61,807 bases of DNA from Granulicella sp. (GTDB lineage: Bacteria > Acidobacteriota > Terriglobia > Terriglobales > Acidobacteriaceae), in contig PKWU01000070.1 in NCBI GenBank assembly GCA_003132145.1, positions 46,001 to 107,807 of the forward strand, written 5' to 3'. The notes beneath the pieces were generated by a model. That model ran no database searches. It saw only the letters and a program-made list of their open reading frames with translations, and was not told where the DNA came from. The translations under genes and the position numbers were made by a program. Positions 8,670 to 16,669 of this stretch are shown here, in pieces (positions within the stretch are counted from its first letter, which is position 1; each line of letters starts with the position of its first letter).

Positions 8670-9551
8670 TCAGTCGTGGTGGGGCTTTGGGGGGCGGGGG
8701 CGGGCTTGGTGGTGGTCCTGGTTGCGCTCGTAGATGAGGCGGAGGCCGGCGAGGGTGAGGCGTTCGTCAACCTGGCGGATGTATTTGGAGCCGGTGGCGA
8801 TGAGGCGGGCGAGGCCTCCGGTGGCGATGGTGCGGGTGTCTGGGCCAAGCTCGGCGATCATGCGTTCGAGGATGCCATCGACCAGGCCGATGTAGCCGTA
8901 GTAGAGGCCGATCTGCAGGTTGTCGACGGTGCCGGTGCCGATGACCTTGGCGGGCCTGCGAATGTCGATGCGCGGCAGGCGGGCGGCGCGGGTGAAGAGC
9001 GCGTCGGCGGAGATGCCCAGGCCCGGAGCGATGGCCCCGCCGAGGAACTCGCCGCGCGAGCTGATGCAGTCAAAGGTGGTCGCGGTGCCGAAGTCCACGA
9101 CGATGACCGGCGGATGGCGTGGTGGGGAATCCCTGGGTGGGAGCGGGTCTTTGAAGTTTGCCGGATCTTTGAAGAACTCGTATGCGGCGACGCAGTTGAC
9201 GATGCGGTCGGCGCCGACCTCGGCAGGATTGTCGGTGAGGATGGGCAGGCCGGTGCGGATGCCGGGTTCGACGAAGATCGGCTTGACGCCGCAATAGAGT
9301 TCGGCGGCGCGGCGCATGGTGGAGTCGAGCGGTGGAACGACGGACGAGATGATGATGCCCGTGATCTGCGCAATGTCCATCGAGCGCACGGCGAAGAGGT
9401 TGCGGAAGAGAATGCCAAGCTCGTCGATGGTGGGGTTGCGGTGAGTGGTGATGCGCCAGTCGGCGAGCAGAGTAGCGGGGGCCTCTGGCGTGGCCAGGCT
9501 ATAGAGACCAAGGACCGTGTTGGTATTGCCTACATCGATGGCTAAGAGCAT
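8670..9551 (-). CDS. coaX: Type III pantothenate kinase
   Basis: This enzyme phosphorylates pantothenate, the first committed step of coenzyme A synthesis. The ASKHA-fold ATP site AIDVGNTNTVLGL is at the N-terminus, VGADRIVNCVAAYEF lies in the middle, and VVDFGTATTFDC follows. The start at 9551 places the ATP-binding motif at residue 2, as usual; the longer frame to 9638 runs through dispersed repeats. At 293 residues it is longer than the usual roughly 255-260. The excess is a Pro/Asp-rich insert (KDPANFKDPLPPRDSPPRHP) between AAYEF and VIVVDFG. The gene follows birA on the same strand, so cofactor genes are clustered here (nadC-birA-coaX). Confidence 0.93.
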   Translation of the reverse strand: MLLAIDVGNTNTVLGLYSLATPEAPATLLADWRITTHRNPTIDELGILFRNLFAVRSMDIAQITGIIISSVVPPLDSTMRRAAELYCGVKPIFVEPGIRTGLPILTDNPAEVGADRIVNCVAAYEFFKDPANFKDPLPPRDSPPRHPPVIVVDFGTATTFDCISSRGEFLGGAIAPGLGISADALFTRAARLPRIDIRRPAKVIGTGTVDNLQIGLYYGYIGLVDGILERMIAELGPDTRTIATGGLARLIATGSKYIRQVDERLTLAGLRLIYERNQDHHQARPRPPKPHHD

Positions 9552-9559
9552 AGGTTTGA

Positions 9560-9640
9560 GGTGCCAGGTTCGAGATTCGAGGAGAAGCAGATTCCTTCGC
9601 TGCGCTACAGAATGACAAACGAAGCTACGGAATGACAAAC
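9560..9640. repeat. Compound dispersed repeat (families A and C) upstream of coaX
   Basis: GTGCCAGGTTCGAGATTCGAGG (family A, about 9560-9582) is joined to a family C copy, read on the minus strand as GTCATTCTGTAGCGCAGCGA followed by AGGAATCTGC. A second truncated family C piece (GAAGCTACGGAATGACAAAC) follows. Together these fill nearly all of the birA-coaX spacer, so the coaX leader is made of repeats. Confidence 0.7.
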
Positions 9641-9644
9641 AAAG

Positions 9645-10496
9645 TCAGGGTTCGCGGAGGCCGCCGGAGAGAACGGTGTGGAGCTGGCCGTCGTCTCCGT
9701 GGACGAGGAGAAAGCCGCTGGGGTTGAGTCCAGCGGTAATGCCAGTATATCCGCCGGGATCGTCATCGCGTGCTTCGACGCGGACTCGTTTGCCGCTGAT
9801 CCAGGAGCTGTACTGAGTAAGGTCCGAGGTTCGAGGTTCGAGGCTCGATGTGAGGCGGCGGATCTCTTGGTCGAGCGCGATGAGAATGGCGACAGCTAGC
9901 GGCTCGCGGCGCAGAGGTTTGGATGGGGTGGGTAGTTCGCGGCGAAGGGATGTCGCGATGGCGTCGATCTCCGGCGGAAAACTTGCGTGGTTGACGTTGA
10001 TGCCGATGCCGATGACGGCGTAGCGCAGCATCGCGGGGCCGGAGATGGGGACGGACTGCGCGCTTGTCTCGATAAGAATTCCGCCGCACTTCTTTCCATT
10101 GAGGAGCAGGTCGTTTGGCCAGCGGATGTCGATCTGGTCGCGCACGCGAAAGCCTGCAACCGAGGCGATGGCCGACTGTGCCGCGATGGCGGTTGTGAAC
10201 GAGAGGCCGAGGGCTCTCTGCATAGGAATGGCGGGCGCAATGAGCGCGGTCATATAGAGGCCGTCGCCTGCGGGGGAGTGCCAGATGTGAGAGCCGCGTC
10301 CGCGGCCGGCGGTCTGTTCGCCGGCGATCCAGACGCCGTGACGCGCGCCTGCCTTGGCCGCATCGAGTGCGAGGCCGTTGGTGGATGCGACCGCGTGGAA
10401 GTGCTGTAGGTGTCCAGCGAATTCAGTGTTGGCGATGGCCTGCTCCACCGCACGGAGGTCGAATGCACGGAGGTCGAAGGGGCCGGTCGCAGGCAT
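9645..10496 (-). CDS. birA: Biotin--[acetyl-CoA-carboxylase] ligase
   Basis: This enzyme activates biotin as biotinyl-AMP and attaches it to the biotin carboxyl carrier protein. Visible landmarks are FHAVASTN, the GEQTAGRGRGSHIWHSPAG biotin/ATP loop, WPNDLLLNGKKCGGILIE, and a C-terminal SH3-like domain (YTGITAGLNPSGFLLV). There is no N-terminal helix-turn-helix, so it is not expected to act as a repressor. The start ATG overlaps the nadC stop by one base (TGATG), which implies translational coupling. Around residues 216-226 the sequence SSLEPRTSDL is encoded by a family A repeat inserted before the C-terminal domain. Confidence 0.92.
   Translation of the reverse strand: MPATGPFDLRAFDLRAVEQAIANTEFAGHLQHFHAVASTNGLALDAAKAGARHGVWIAGEQTAGRGRGSHIWHSPAGDGLYMTALIAPAIPMQRALGLSFTTAIAAQSAIASVAGFRVRDQIDIRWPNDLLLNGKKCGGILIETSAQSVPISGPAMLRYAVIGIGINVNHASFPPEIDAIATSLRRELPTPSKPLRREPLAVAILIALDQEIRRLTSSLEPRTSDLTQYSSWISGKRVRVEARDDDPGGYTGITAGLNPSGFLLVHGDDGQLHTVLSGGLREP
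9821..9850. repeat. Family A repeat inside birA
   Basis: This copy of GAGGTTCGAGGTTCGAGG-type sequence lies in the coding region of birA. On the minus strand it gives SSLEPRTSDL, in frame. It is nearly identical in word content to the intergenic copies at 11408 and 26574. Confidence 0.75.
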
Positions 10497-11386
10497 CAGA
10501 GCGTGTCGGCTGTGATCTTCATGCTGAGGTCGACGGCGGTGGCGGAGTGGGTGAGCGCGCCGACGGAGATGAAGTCGACGCCGGTCTTGGCGTAGTCGCG
10601 GACGGTCTTGAGGGTCACGCTGCCGGAGGCCTCGATGGTGGCCTTGGGCAGGGCTTTGCGCACCAGCTTCACGGCCTTCTTCACCTCTTTTGGGGTCATG
10701 TTGTCGAGCAGGATGGACTCTGCGCCGCCGGCGATGGCCTGATCGAGTTCGACGGGGGTGCGGACTTCGACCTGAACGATCTGTCCCGGCTTGCGCCCTG
10801 CGAGAGCGCGCGCAAGCACTGCGGGCAGGCCGCCGCCAAGCGAAATGTGGTTGTTCTTGACGAGGATTCCATCCTGCAGGTCGAGCCGGTGGTTGGTGCC
10901 TCCGCCGCAACTGACGGCGTACTTGTCCAGCGCGCGCAGGCCAGGGATGGTCTTGCGGGTGTCGAGGATGATGGTTTTGGACTTGGTAGCGGCTACCTCT
11001 TTGACATATTCATTGGTCAGCGTACTGATGCCGCTCATGCGCTGCATGAGGTTGAGGATGACGCGCTCGGTGGAGAGGATGCTGGCGGCGTTGGCGCGGA
11101 TGACGGCGATGGCCTGACCCTTCTTGACGCGGACGCCGTCGAAGATCTCCGGGTGGCTGACGACCTCGAAGCGGCCGACTGGTTTGGTGGAGAGCTTGCC
11201 GTAGAGGCTGAGGAAGGCGGAGATGCATCCGATACCGGCGACCACGCAGCTCTCCTTGGCAAGAATGGTGGCGGTGGCGCGCAGGGCGGGGTCAATGGTG
11301 AGCGCGGTGGTGATGTCGTTGGCGGCCTTATCCTCGATGAGGGCGGCTTCCAGCAGTGCGGTGATGCGGCGGGATTTCCAGTCCAT
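10496..11386 (-). CDS. nadC: Nicotinate-nucleotide pyrophosphorylase (carboxylating)
   Basis: This is quinolinate phosphoribosyltransferase, which converts quinolinate and PRPP to nicotinate mononucleotide in de novo NAD synthesis. It has 296 residues, the usual length for the family. Key blocks are RVILNLMQRMSGIST, LDTRKTIPGLRALDKYAV, GGGTNHRLDLQDGILVKNNH and, near the C-terminus, EASGSVTLKTVRDYAKTGVD. All substrate-contacting Arg, Lys and His residues appear intact. No nadA or nadB is adjacent. It is followed by birA with a one-base overlap. Confidence 0.95.
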   Translation of the reverse strand: MDWKSRRITALLEAALIEDKAANDITTALTIDPALRATATILAKESCVVAGIGCISAFLSLYGKLSTKPVGRFEVVSHPEIFDGVRVKKGQAIAVIRANAASILSTERVILNLMQRMSGISTLTNEYVKEVAATKSKTIILDTRKTIPGLRALDKYAVSCGGGTNHRLDLQDGILVKNNHISLGGGLPAVLARALAGRKPGQIVQVEVRTPVELDQAIAGGAESILLDNMTPKEVKKAVKLVRKALPKATIEASGSVTLKTVRDYAKTGVDFISVGALTHSATAVDLSMKITADTL

Positions 11387-11407
11387 AATGGCTCGATTCT
11401 ACTCGGT

Positions 11408-11438
11408 GGTTCGAGGTTCAAGGTTCAAGGTTCGAGGC
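11408..11438. repeat. Family A repeat between valS and nadC
   Basis: GGTTCGAGGTTCAAGGTTCA followed by AGGTTCGAGG occupies the short spacer between the valS stop and the nadC start. It is the longest clean run of the family A unit in the window. Confidence 0.7.
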
Positions 11439-11461
11439 TATGGGCGGCGATCATCGCCCTT

Positions 11462-14400
11462 TTACTGTGCGGGCAGCGCATCAAGTGCTGCCTTGGCCTT
11501 GTCGTGGAGGGTGCGGGTTTCGGCGGCTTGTTTGCGCAGGCCTTCGACGATGTGGGCGGGGGCTTTGGCCATGAAGGTTTCGTTGCCGAGTTGGCGTTCC
11601 GCGGCGGCTAGACCTTTTTCATACTTGGCGAGGTCTTTGGCGAGGCGCTCACGTTCGGCGGGCACGTCGATCTGGCGTTCATAGAGGACGGCTACATCGA
11701 AGCTCGACGTGCTACGCGCGTTGTTTCCGGTGAGGGCAACGAACGAGACTTCGATGCCGCTGACGCGGGCAAGACGCGCAAGGATGTCCTGACTGAACTG
11801 GAGTGGATCGAGGATTTGTGCGTCGCCGTGGATCCGGATGGGCGCGGACTCTCGTTCGGGAACAGCCAATTCCTTGCGCAGGGCGCGGATGGTGGTGATG
11901 AGCTCCTGCAGGGTCTGCATCTCGCCGAGGGCGGCTTCGTCGCACTTGTAGTCCTGCGGCTGCGGGTAGCGGGTGAGGGCGATGGATTTGGCGGGCGGAA
12001 GGCCGGCATAAAGCGCGTGCCATATCTCTTCGGTGAGGAAGGGCATGAAGGGCGAGAGCAGGCGCAGCGCCGACTCGAAGACGGCAACGAAGTTGGTGAG
12101 AGCGGCGCGGGTCTGGTCAACGGACCTCTCGGCACCTTCGCTGGTGGGGAAGGGAAGATCGTTGGTTGGCTCGAAGTTGAGGCGGAGCTTGACGATCTCC
12201 AGATACCAGTCGCAGAGGTCGCCCCAGAAGAATTGGTAGATGGTGCTGGCGGCTTCGTCGAAGCGATAGTCAGAGAGTGCGCGATGGACTTCGGCAGAGA
12301 CGGCGTTGAGGCGAGAGAGAATCCAGCGGGATTCGAGGGCGTCGGTGTCAGGGGATCCCACCTTAGCCGACGATGAAGCTGTCGGCGAAGATGGGGCACC
12401 CAGATTTGGCAGCGCGACTTCGATGCCGGCCTGGCGGGCGCGGTCGAGGTTCATGAAGAGGAAGCGGGCCGCGTTCCAGATCTTGTTGGCGAAGGCACGG
12501 TTGCCCTCGGTGCGGGCCTCGCTGAAGGCGATGTCAGTGCCGGGTGAGGCCATGCTGGCCAGCGTAAATCGTACCGCGTCCGTCCCGAAGCGCTCGATGA
12601 TCTCGATCGGGTCGATGACGTTGCCCTTGGTCTTGGACATCTTCTGGCGGTCGGCATCGCGCACCAGGGCATGGATGTAGACCTCTTTGAACGGGACGGC
12701 TTCGGCAAGGGTGCGCTGGCTGCCGCCCGGCATCGGAACGTCGAGCATGAAGTGCGTGCCGAGCATAATCATGCGCGCGACCCAGAAGAAGAGAATGTCG
12801 AAGCCGGTGACGAGCAGCGCGGTGGGATAGAAGGCGGCAAGGTCGGGGGTAAGGCCAAGAGAAGAAGCAGATCCCTCCGCTACGCTGCGGGATGACAAAC
12901 TGGCGGTACCGGGCCAGCCGAAGACGGTGAACGGCAGCAGGCCGGAGGAGAACCAGGTGTCTAGAACGTCGGTCTCCTGCGCGATGTCGGAGGAGCCGCA
13001 GGTGGAGCAGGCGGTGGGCGTCTCGCGGGCGACGGTGATGGCGTGGCAGGCCGTGCAGTGCCATGCGGGAATGCGGTGTCCCCACCAGAGCTGACGGGAG
13101 ATGCACCAGTCGTGGATGTTCGTCATCCACTCGAAGTAGGTCTTGGAGTACATCTCCGGAGTGAACTGGATGTGGCCGTCGCGCACGGCGGCGATGGCTT
13201 TGGCGGCGATTGAGTCTCGTGCAACTCCACCGGGGCTAAAGCCCCCCTCTTGTGCGGGCGTATTCAGGGGACTGAAGCCCCCTGCTCCCTCCGGTTTGCC
13301 CCCTGTTCCCTTCGGTTTGCCCTCTGCACCCTTCGGTGTGCCCCCTGCACCCTCCGGCGATTTGTTGACGGCGAGGAACCACTGCATGGAGAGGCGCGGC
13401 TCGATGACGGCGCCGGAGCGCTGCGAGAGGGCGATGGCGAGGTTGTGATCCTTAATGGCGACGAGCAGACCAGCGGCTTCGAGGTCGGCGACGATGCGCT
13501 CACGCGCGGCGAAGCGGTCGAGGCCGTGGTAAGGCGAACCGGGCAGGTCGATTTGTGCGGAGGTGTCGAGGATGGTGATCGAAGCGAGTGAGTGGCGCTG
13601 GCCGATGGCGAAGTCGTTGGGGTCGTGCGCGGGCGTGACTTTGACCGCGCCGGTGCCGAACTCGGGCTGTGCCCAGTCGTCGGCCAGGATGGGGATTTCG
13701 CGATTGGCCGCACCGTTGACGGCGCTCAGCGGCAACGAAATGACTTTGCCGATGACGGCGGTGTAGCGCGCGTCGGTGGGGTTGACGGCGACGGCGGTGT
13801 CGCCCAGCATCGTCTCGGGGCGCGTGGTGGCGACGACGATGGAGGCTGTTCCATCGGGCAGGGGGCCGTCGGCGAAGGGATAGCGGATGTGGTAGAGCTT
13901 GCCCAGGCGATCTTCGTGCGTGACTTCGAGGTCGGAGACGGCGGTCTGCTGGATGGGGTCCCAGTTGACGATGTATGCGCCGCGATAGATGAGGCCCTGT
14001 TCATATAGCCGAACGAAGGCCTCCTTCACCGCGACGTTGAGGTGGTCGTCCATGGTGAAGTACTCGCGCGACCAATCGACCGAGGCACCGAGGCGGCGCA
14101 TCTGATCGGTGATGGCAGAGCCGTACTGCCGCTTCCACTCCCACACGCGGGCTATAAACGCATCCCGGCCCAACTGCTTCCGGGATGAGCCTTCGCTGGC
14201 GAGTTGGCGTTCCACCATCATCTGTGTAGCGATGCCCGCGTGGTCGGTGCCGGGAACCCAGAGCGAGGTCTGGCCGCGCATTCTGTGCCATCGGGTGAGG
14301 ATGTCCATCTCCGTCTGGTTGAGCATGTGGCCCATGTGCAGGCGTCCGGTGACGTTGGGCGGAGGCAGCAGTTGGGTGAAGTTCCGCGCTGGATTGCCCG

Positions 14401-14587
14401 CGGCTGTTGCTGCCGGACTCTGGACTTCAAAGAGCTTCTCGCTGACCCAGTACTCGGCCCAGCGGCGCTCGATAATGGAGGGGTCGTAGGCCTTGGGAAG
14501 ATTGCTGGCGGAGGCTTCGGTGGCTGGCTGGGCGGCCAATTCCGGCTGCGTCTGGGCGGGCGATTTTGGCGTCTTTTCGTGACTCAT
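11462..14587 (-). CDS. valS: Valyl-tRNA synthetase with three in-frame repeat insertions
   Basis: This class I aminoacyl-tRNA synthetase charges tRNA-Val. The HIGH-type signature is HMGH (residues 84-87), the KMSKS-type signature is KMSKTKGNVIDP (about 649), and the CP1 editing domain is present (TTRPETMLGDTAVAVNP). The C-terminal coiled-coil arm (ERLAKDLAKYEKGLAAAERQL) is intact. At 1041 residues it is long for a bacterial ValRS. The surplus maps to three inserts between conserved blocks: about 410-454 (Pro/Gly/Lys-rich), about 563-576 (SLSSRSVAEGSASSLG) and about 729-745 (GAPSSPTASSSAKVGSPD). Each matches a dispersed repeat. The conserved sequence resumes in frame after every insert, so the enzyme is probably functional. 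Confidence 0.95.
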   Translation of the reverse strand: MSHEKTPKSPAQTQPELAAQPATEASASNLPKAYDPSIIERRWAEYWVSEKLFEVQSPAATAAGNPARNFTQLLPPPNVTGRLHMGHMLNQTEMDILTRWHRMRGQTSLWVPGTDHAGIATQMMVERQLASEGSSRKQLGRDAFIARVWEWKRQYGSAITDQMRRLGASVDWSREYFTMDDHLNVAVKEAFVRLYEQGLIYRGAYIVNWDPIQQTAVSDLEVTHEDRLGKLYHIRYPFADGPLPDGTASIVVATTRPETMLGDTAVAVNPTDARYTAVIGKVISLPLSAVNGAANREIPILADDWAQPEFGTGAVKVTPAHDPNDFAIGQRHSLASITILDTSAQIDLPGSPYHGLDRFAARERIVADLEAAGLLVAIKDHNLAIALSQRSGAVIEPRLSMQWFLAVNKSPEGAGGTPKGAEGKPKGTGGKPEGAGGFSPLNTPAQEGGFSPGGVARDSIAAKAIAAVRDGHIQFTPEMYSKTYFEWMTNIHDWCISRQLWWGHRIPAWHCTACHAITVARETPTACSTCGSSDIAQETDVLDTWFSSGLLPFTVFGWPGTASLSSRSVAEGSASSLGLTPDLAAFYPTALLVTGFDILFFWVARMIMLGTHFMLDVPMPGGSQRTLAEAVPFKEVYIHALVRDADRQKMSKTKGNVIDPIEIIERFGTDAVRFTLASMASPGTDIAFSEARTEGNRAFANKIWNAARFLFMNLDRARQAGIEVALPNLGAPSSPTASSSAKVGSPDTDALESRWILSRLNAVSAEVHRALSDYRFDEAASTIYQFFWGDLCDWYLEIVKLRLNFEPTNDLPFPTSEGAERSVDQTRAALTNFVAVFESALRLLSPFMPFLTEEIWHALYAGLPPAKSIALTRYPQPQDYKCDEAALGEMQTLQELITTIRALRKELAVPERESAPIRIHGDAQILDPLQFSQDILARLARVSGIEVSFVALTGNNARSTSSFDVAVLYERQIDVPAERERLAKDLAKYEKGLAAAERQLGNETFMAKAPAHIVEGLRKQAAETRTLHDKAKAALDALPAQ
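12353..12401. repeat. Family D palindromic repeat inside valS
   Basis: Read on the minus strand it begins GGGTGCCCCA and ends GGTGGGATCC, around an internal inverted repeat (GCCGACAG...CGTCGGC). The outer words are the same as those of the two ispE copies. It is translated in frame as the Ser/Ala-rich insert near residues 729-745. Confidence 0.65.
12861..12900. repeat. Family C repeat inside valS
   Basis: On the minus strand it reads GTTTGTCATCCCGCAGCGTA then GCGGAGGGATCTGC. It closely resembles the intergenic copies at 9585, 38279 and 53078. It encodes the insert SLSSRSVAEGSASSLG between GWPGTA and LTPDLAAFYPTALLVTGFDI. Confidence 0.8.
13228..13360. repeat. Family E palindrome plus four 21-bp tandem units inside valS
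   Basis: The first part (about 13228-13280) has two GC-rich half-palindromes, CCGGGGCTAAAGCCCC and GGGGACTGAAGCCCCC. The second part is four 21-bp tandem units sharing CCCTTCGGTTTGCC, with a little divergence. Both are in frame with valS and give the repeated peptide EGAGGxPKGAEGKPKG-like sequence followed by FSPLNTPAQEGGFSPGG, at residues about 410-454. Confidence 0.85.
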
Positions 14588-15055
14588 GGGGATACGTCAA
14601 GGGTAGCACTGGCGGACAGGCTTGGTCGCGCGGGGAATCCATGCCACAGGTCAATCGCATGAAGGTCATGCGGGGCCGAGGAGATGCTGTACCTGCAATC
14701 CGCCTGTTGCGATATAGAGATAGACTGTCTGGCAGACCCCTTCCACCGGCTGTGCTTGACGATTCATGTCCATGAAGGCAAGGAATTTGCCGCTAACTCA
14801 GCGGGTGTATTGCTCAAAGATTGGTCTTGCCAACCGTCACGCGATGAGCTTAGTATCCGATTCGATCCCGCAATAAATGCTCAATTACGCACTGCCAGGA
14901 CTGAGTAATTCGCACTGCCAGGACTGAGTAACAGGTTGTAGCCGGATATCGCCCGAAACGCTCGGACAATTCCCGGAAAGGTAAGTTTGGGTTCAATACA
15001 CCCTTATCCACAAGTGAGGGGTTTGAATACCAGCGCGCATTGGAGTGACGACACA
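14588..15055. other. Intergenic region between divergent valS and the GvpL/F-like gene
   Basis: No convincing gene lies here. A 74-codon frame (14684-14908) lacks a good ribosome-binding site and is not recognisable. The stretch must hold the promoters of valS (minus) and the GvpL/F-like gene (plus), but I could not assign -35/-10 boxes with confidence. It is visibly AT-richer than the flanking genes and contains a 21-bp direct repeat. Confidence 0.5.
14888..14931. repeat. Two perfect 21-bp direct repeats
   Basis: The 21-bp word starting CGCACTGCCAGGACTGAGTA occurs at 14888-14908 and 14911-14931, separated by TT. The period of 23 bp, about two helical turns, would put both copies on the same DNA face. 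It lies about 125 bases before the GvpL/F-like start and could be a regulator site or a recent duplication. Confidence 0.7.
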
Positions 15056-15793
15056 ATGACTTGGTACGCCTACTGCATTGCAGAACGAAACGCATTCCCT
15101 GAGCTTTGCCGTCATCGCCGTCCAATGCCACTTACGGGAGTCTCGGGACTCTTTGGCAACCAGACCTTTCTGTTTCCGGCAAGCGATTTGGCCGTGATCG
15201 TCAGCGAACACACAGCGGAGGACGCCGCCCGGATGGACCCGAACTCGGCCAAGGACCACGCGCGCGTGATCGCGGACTGCTTCAAGCTGTCGACCGTGCT
15301 TCCCTTCCGCTTTGGGACGACCTTTGCGGACGACGATGCGCTGCGGCGGTCTGTCCGATCCAACCAGCGGCACTTTACGGCGAACGTGGAGCGGCTGCGC
15401 GGCAAGGCGGAGATGCACCTGAAGGTGCTGATGGACGACACCTGTCCGGGCACCTCGGCGCGCGATATGACGGTGGGGCAGCAGTACCTGACCAGCCTGC
15501 GGGAGAGCGCGGCCCGGCAGCGGGATAGGCAGTCGCGGGCGCGCGCCCTGTCGGTGCAGATGCACCGCATGTTCCTGCCGATCGCCGAGGAGATCACATG
15601 CAAGCGCACGGAGTCCGGCAAAATGCTGCTGGACATCGCCCACCTGATCGACAACAAGACGGTGGAGCGCTACCAGAACAAGTACACGTCGGCGACACTG
15701 GAGATGAAGGAGTGCCGGATGCAGTTGTCCGGGCCCTGGCCTCCATATCATTTTGTGCAGCGCCACTCGGCCACGCCGCAGCATAGCGCCTGA
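15056..15793 (+). CDS. GvpL/GvpF family protein (orphan)
   Basis: This 245-residue protein resembles gas vesicle proteins GvpF/GvpL. Visible signatures are WYAYCIAE at the N-terminus, VLPFRFGTTFADDDAL in the middle and the C-terminal LSGPWPPYHFV, all characteristic of the family. The ATG at 15056 is preceded by GGAGTG at about 10 bases. No gvpA, gvpN, gvpK or other gas vesicle gene is present in the surrounding 62 kb, so a role in flotation is unlikely from context. Orphan GvpL/F genes occur in several non-floating bacteria, where the function is unclear. Family call is good; role unknown. Confidence 0.8.
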   Translation: MTWYAYCIAERNAFPELCRHRRPMPLTGVSGLFGNQTFLFPASDLAVIVSEHTAEDAARMDPNSAKDHARVIADCFKLSTVLPFRFGTTFADDDALRRSVRSNQRHFTANVERLRGKAEMHLKVLMDDTCPGTSARDMTVGQQYLTSLRESAARQRDRQSRARALSVQMHRMFLPIAEEITCKRTESGKMLLDIAHLIDNKTVERYQNKYTSATLEMKECRMQLSGPWPPYHFVQRHSATPQHSA

Positions 15794-15889
15794 CACTGCG
15801 ACCGGAATCCGATGGCAGTCGAAGGCCGCCCCGCGCGGCCTTTGCGCGTTTGGGGTGCGAATTGGGCGGCCGTCGTTTATAAGAGAAGG

Positions 15890-16669
15890 ATGAGATCACT
15901 ACAGGGCAAGGTTGTTCTGATTACCGGCGCCAGCTCGGGCTTTGGCCGGGCGACGGCGTTCGCGTTTGCGGCGGAGGGAGCGCGGCTACTGCTGTGCGCG
16001 CGGCGACTGGAGCTGCTGCGGGAGATGGAGGCGCCGCTGCTGGAGGCGGGTGCCGAGGCAGTCTTGTCCTTCCGGCTGGACGTGCGGGACCGCGCTGCGG
16101 TTTCGGCGGCCATCGCGGGACTGCCGGAGGAGTGGGCGGCGATCGACATTCTGGTGAACAATGCGGGGCTGAGCCGCGGGCTGACCAAACTCTACGAAGA
16201 CGACCCGAAGGACTGGGACGAGATGATCGACACCAACGTGAAGGGGCTGCTGGCGATGACGCGGGCGGTGGTTCCGGGCATGGTGGCGCGTGGAGCGGGG
16301 CATGTGATCAACCTTGGCTCGACCGCCGGACATCTTACCTACGCCAATGGAGCCGTCTACTGCGCGACCAAGGCAGCAGAGAAGGCAATCAGCGAGGGGC
16401 TGAAGATTGATTTGATGGGGACGGCGGTGCGGGTCACGTCGATCGATCCGGGGATGGTGGAGACGGAGTTCAGCCAAGTGCGCTTCCATGGCGACGAGGA
16501 GCGGGCGGCGAAGTTCTACGAGGGCGTTACGCCGCTGACGCCGGAGGATGTCGCCGATGCGATTCTGTGGGCGGCGACCAGGCCCGCGCATGTGAACATC
16601 CACACGATCGTGCTGACAACGATCGACCAGGCCAACTCGACAGTGGTGCATCGGCGCAGCGTGAGCTAG
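15890..16669 (+). CDS. SDR family NAD(P)-dependent oxidoreductase, YdfG-like
   Basis: This classical short-chain dehydrogenase has 259 residues. The Rossmann motif GASSGFGRA starts at about residue 14, the structural NNAG motif and the catalytic YxxxK (YCATK) are all present, and the C-terminal part has IDPGMVETEFS. This pattern matches the YdfG/serine 3-dehydrogenase group that oxidises 3-hydroxy acids such as L-allo-threonine with NADP. The presence of RR at the end of the second beta strand supports NADP preference, but the physiological substrate is an inference. Its stop overlaps the convergent small gene by 4 bases. Confidence 0.9.
   Translation: MRSLQGKVVLITGASSGFGRATAFAFAAEGARLLLCARRLELLREMEAPLLEAGAEAVLSFRLDVRDRAAVSAAIAGLPEEWAAIDILVNNAGLSRGLTKLYEDDPKDWDEMIDTNVKGLLAMTRAVVPGMVARGAGHVINLGSTAGHLTYANGAVYCATKAAEKAISEGLKIDLMGTAVRVTSIDPGMVETEFSQVRFHGDEERAAKFYEGVTPLTPEDVADAILWAATRPAHVNIHTIVLTTIDQANSTVVHRRSVS

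Noticed and set aside
14684..14908. A 74-codon plus-strand frame after valS
   Set aside because: No ribosome-binding site, mixed composition, and its end runs into the 21-bp direct repeat.
14888..14931. Possible CRISPR from the 21-bp repeats
   Set aside because: Only two copies and a 2-base spacer; no cas gene in the window.
15056..15793. A gas vesicle locus
   Set aside because: Only one GvpL/F-like gene, with no structural protein gene in the window.
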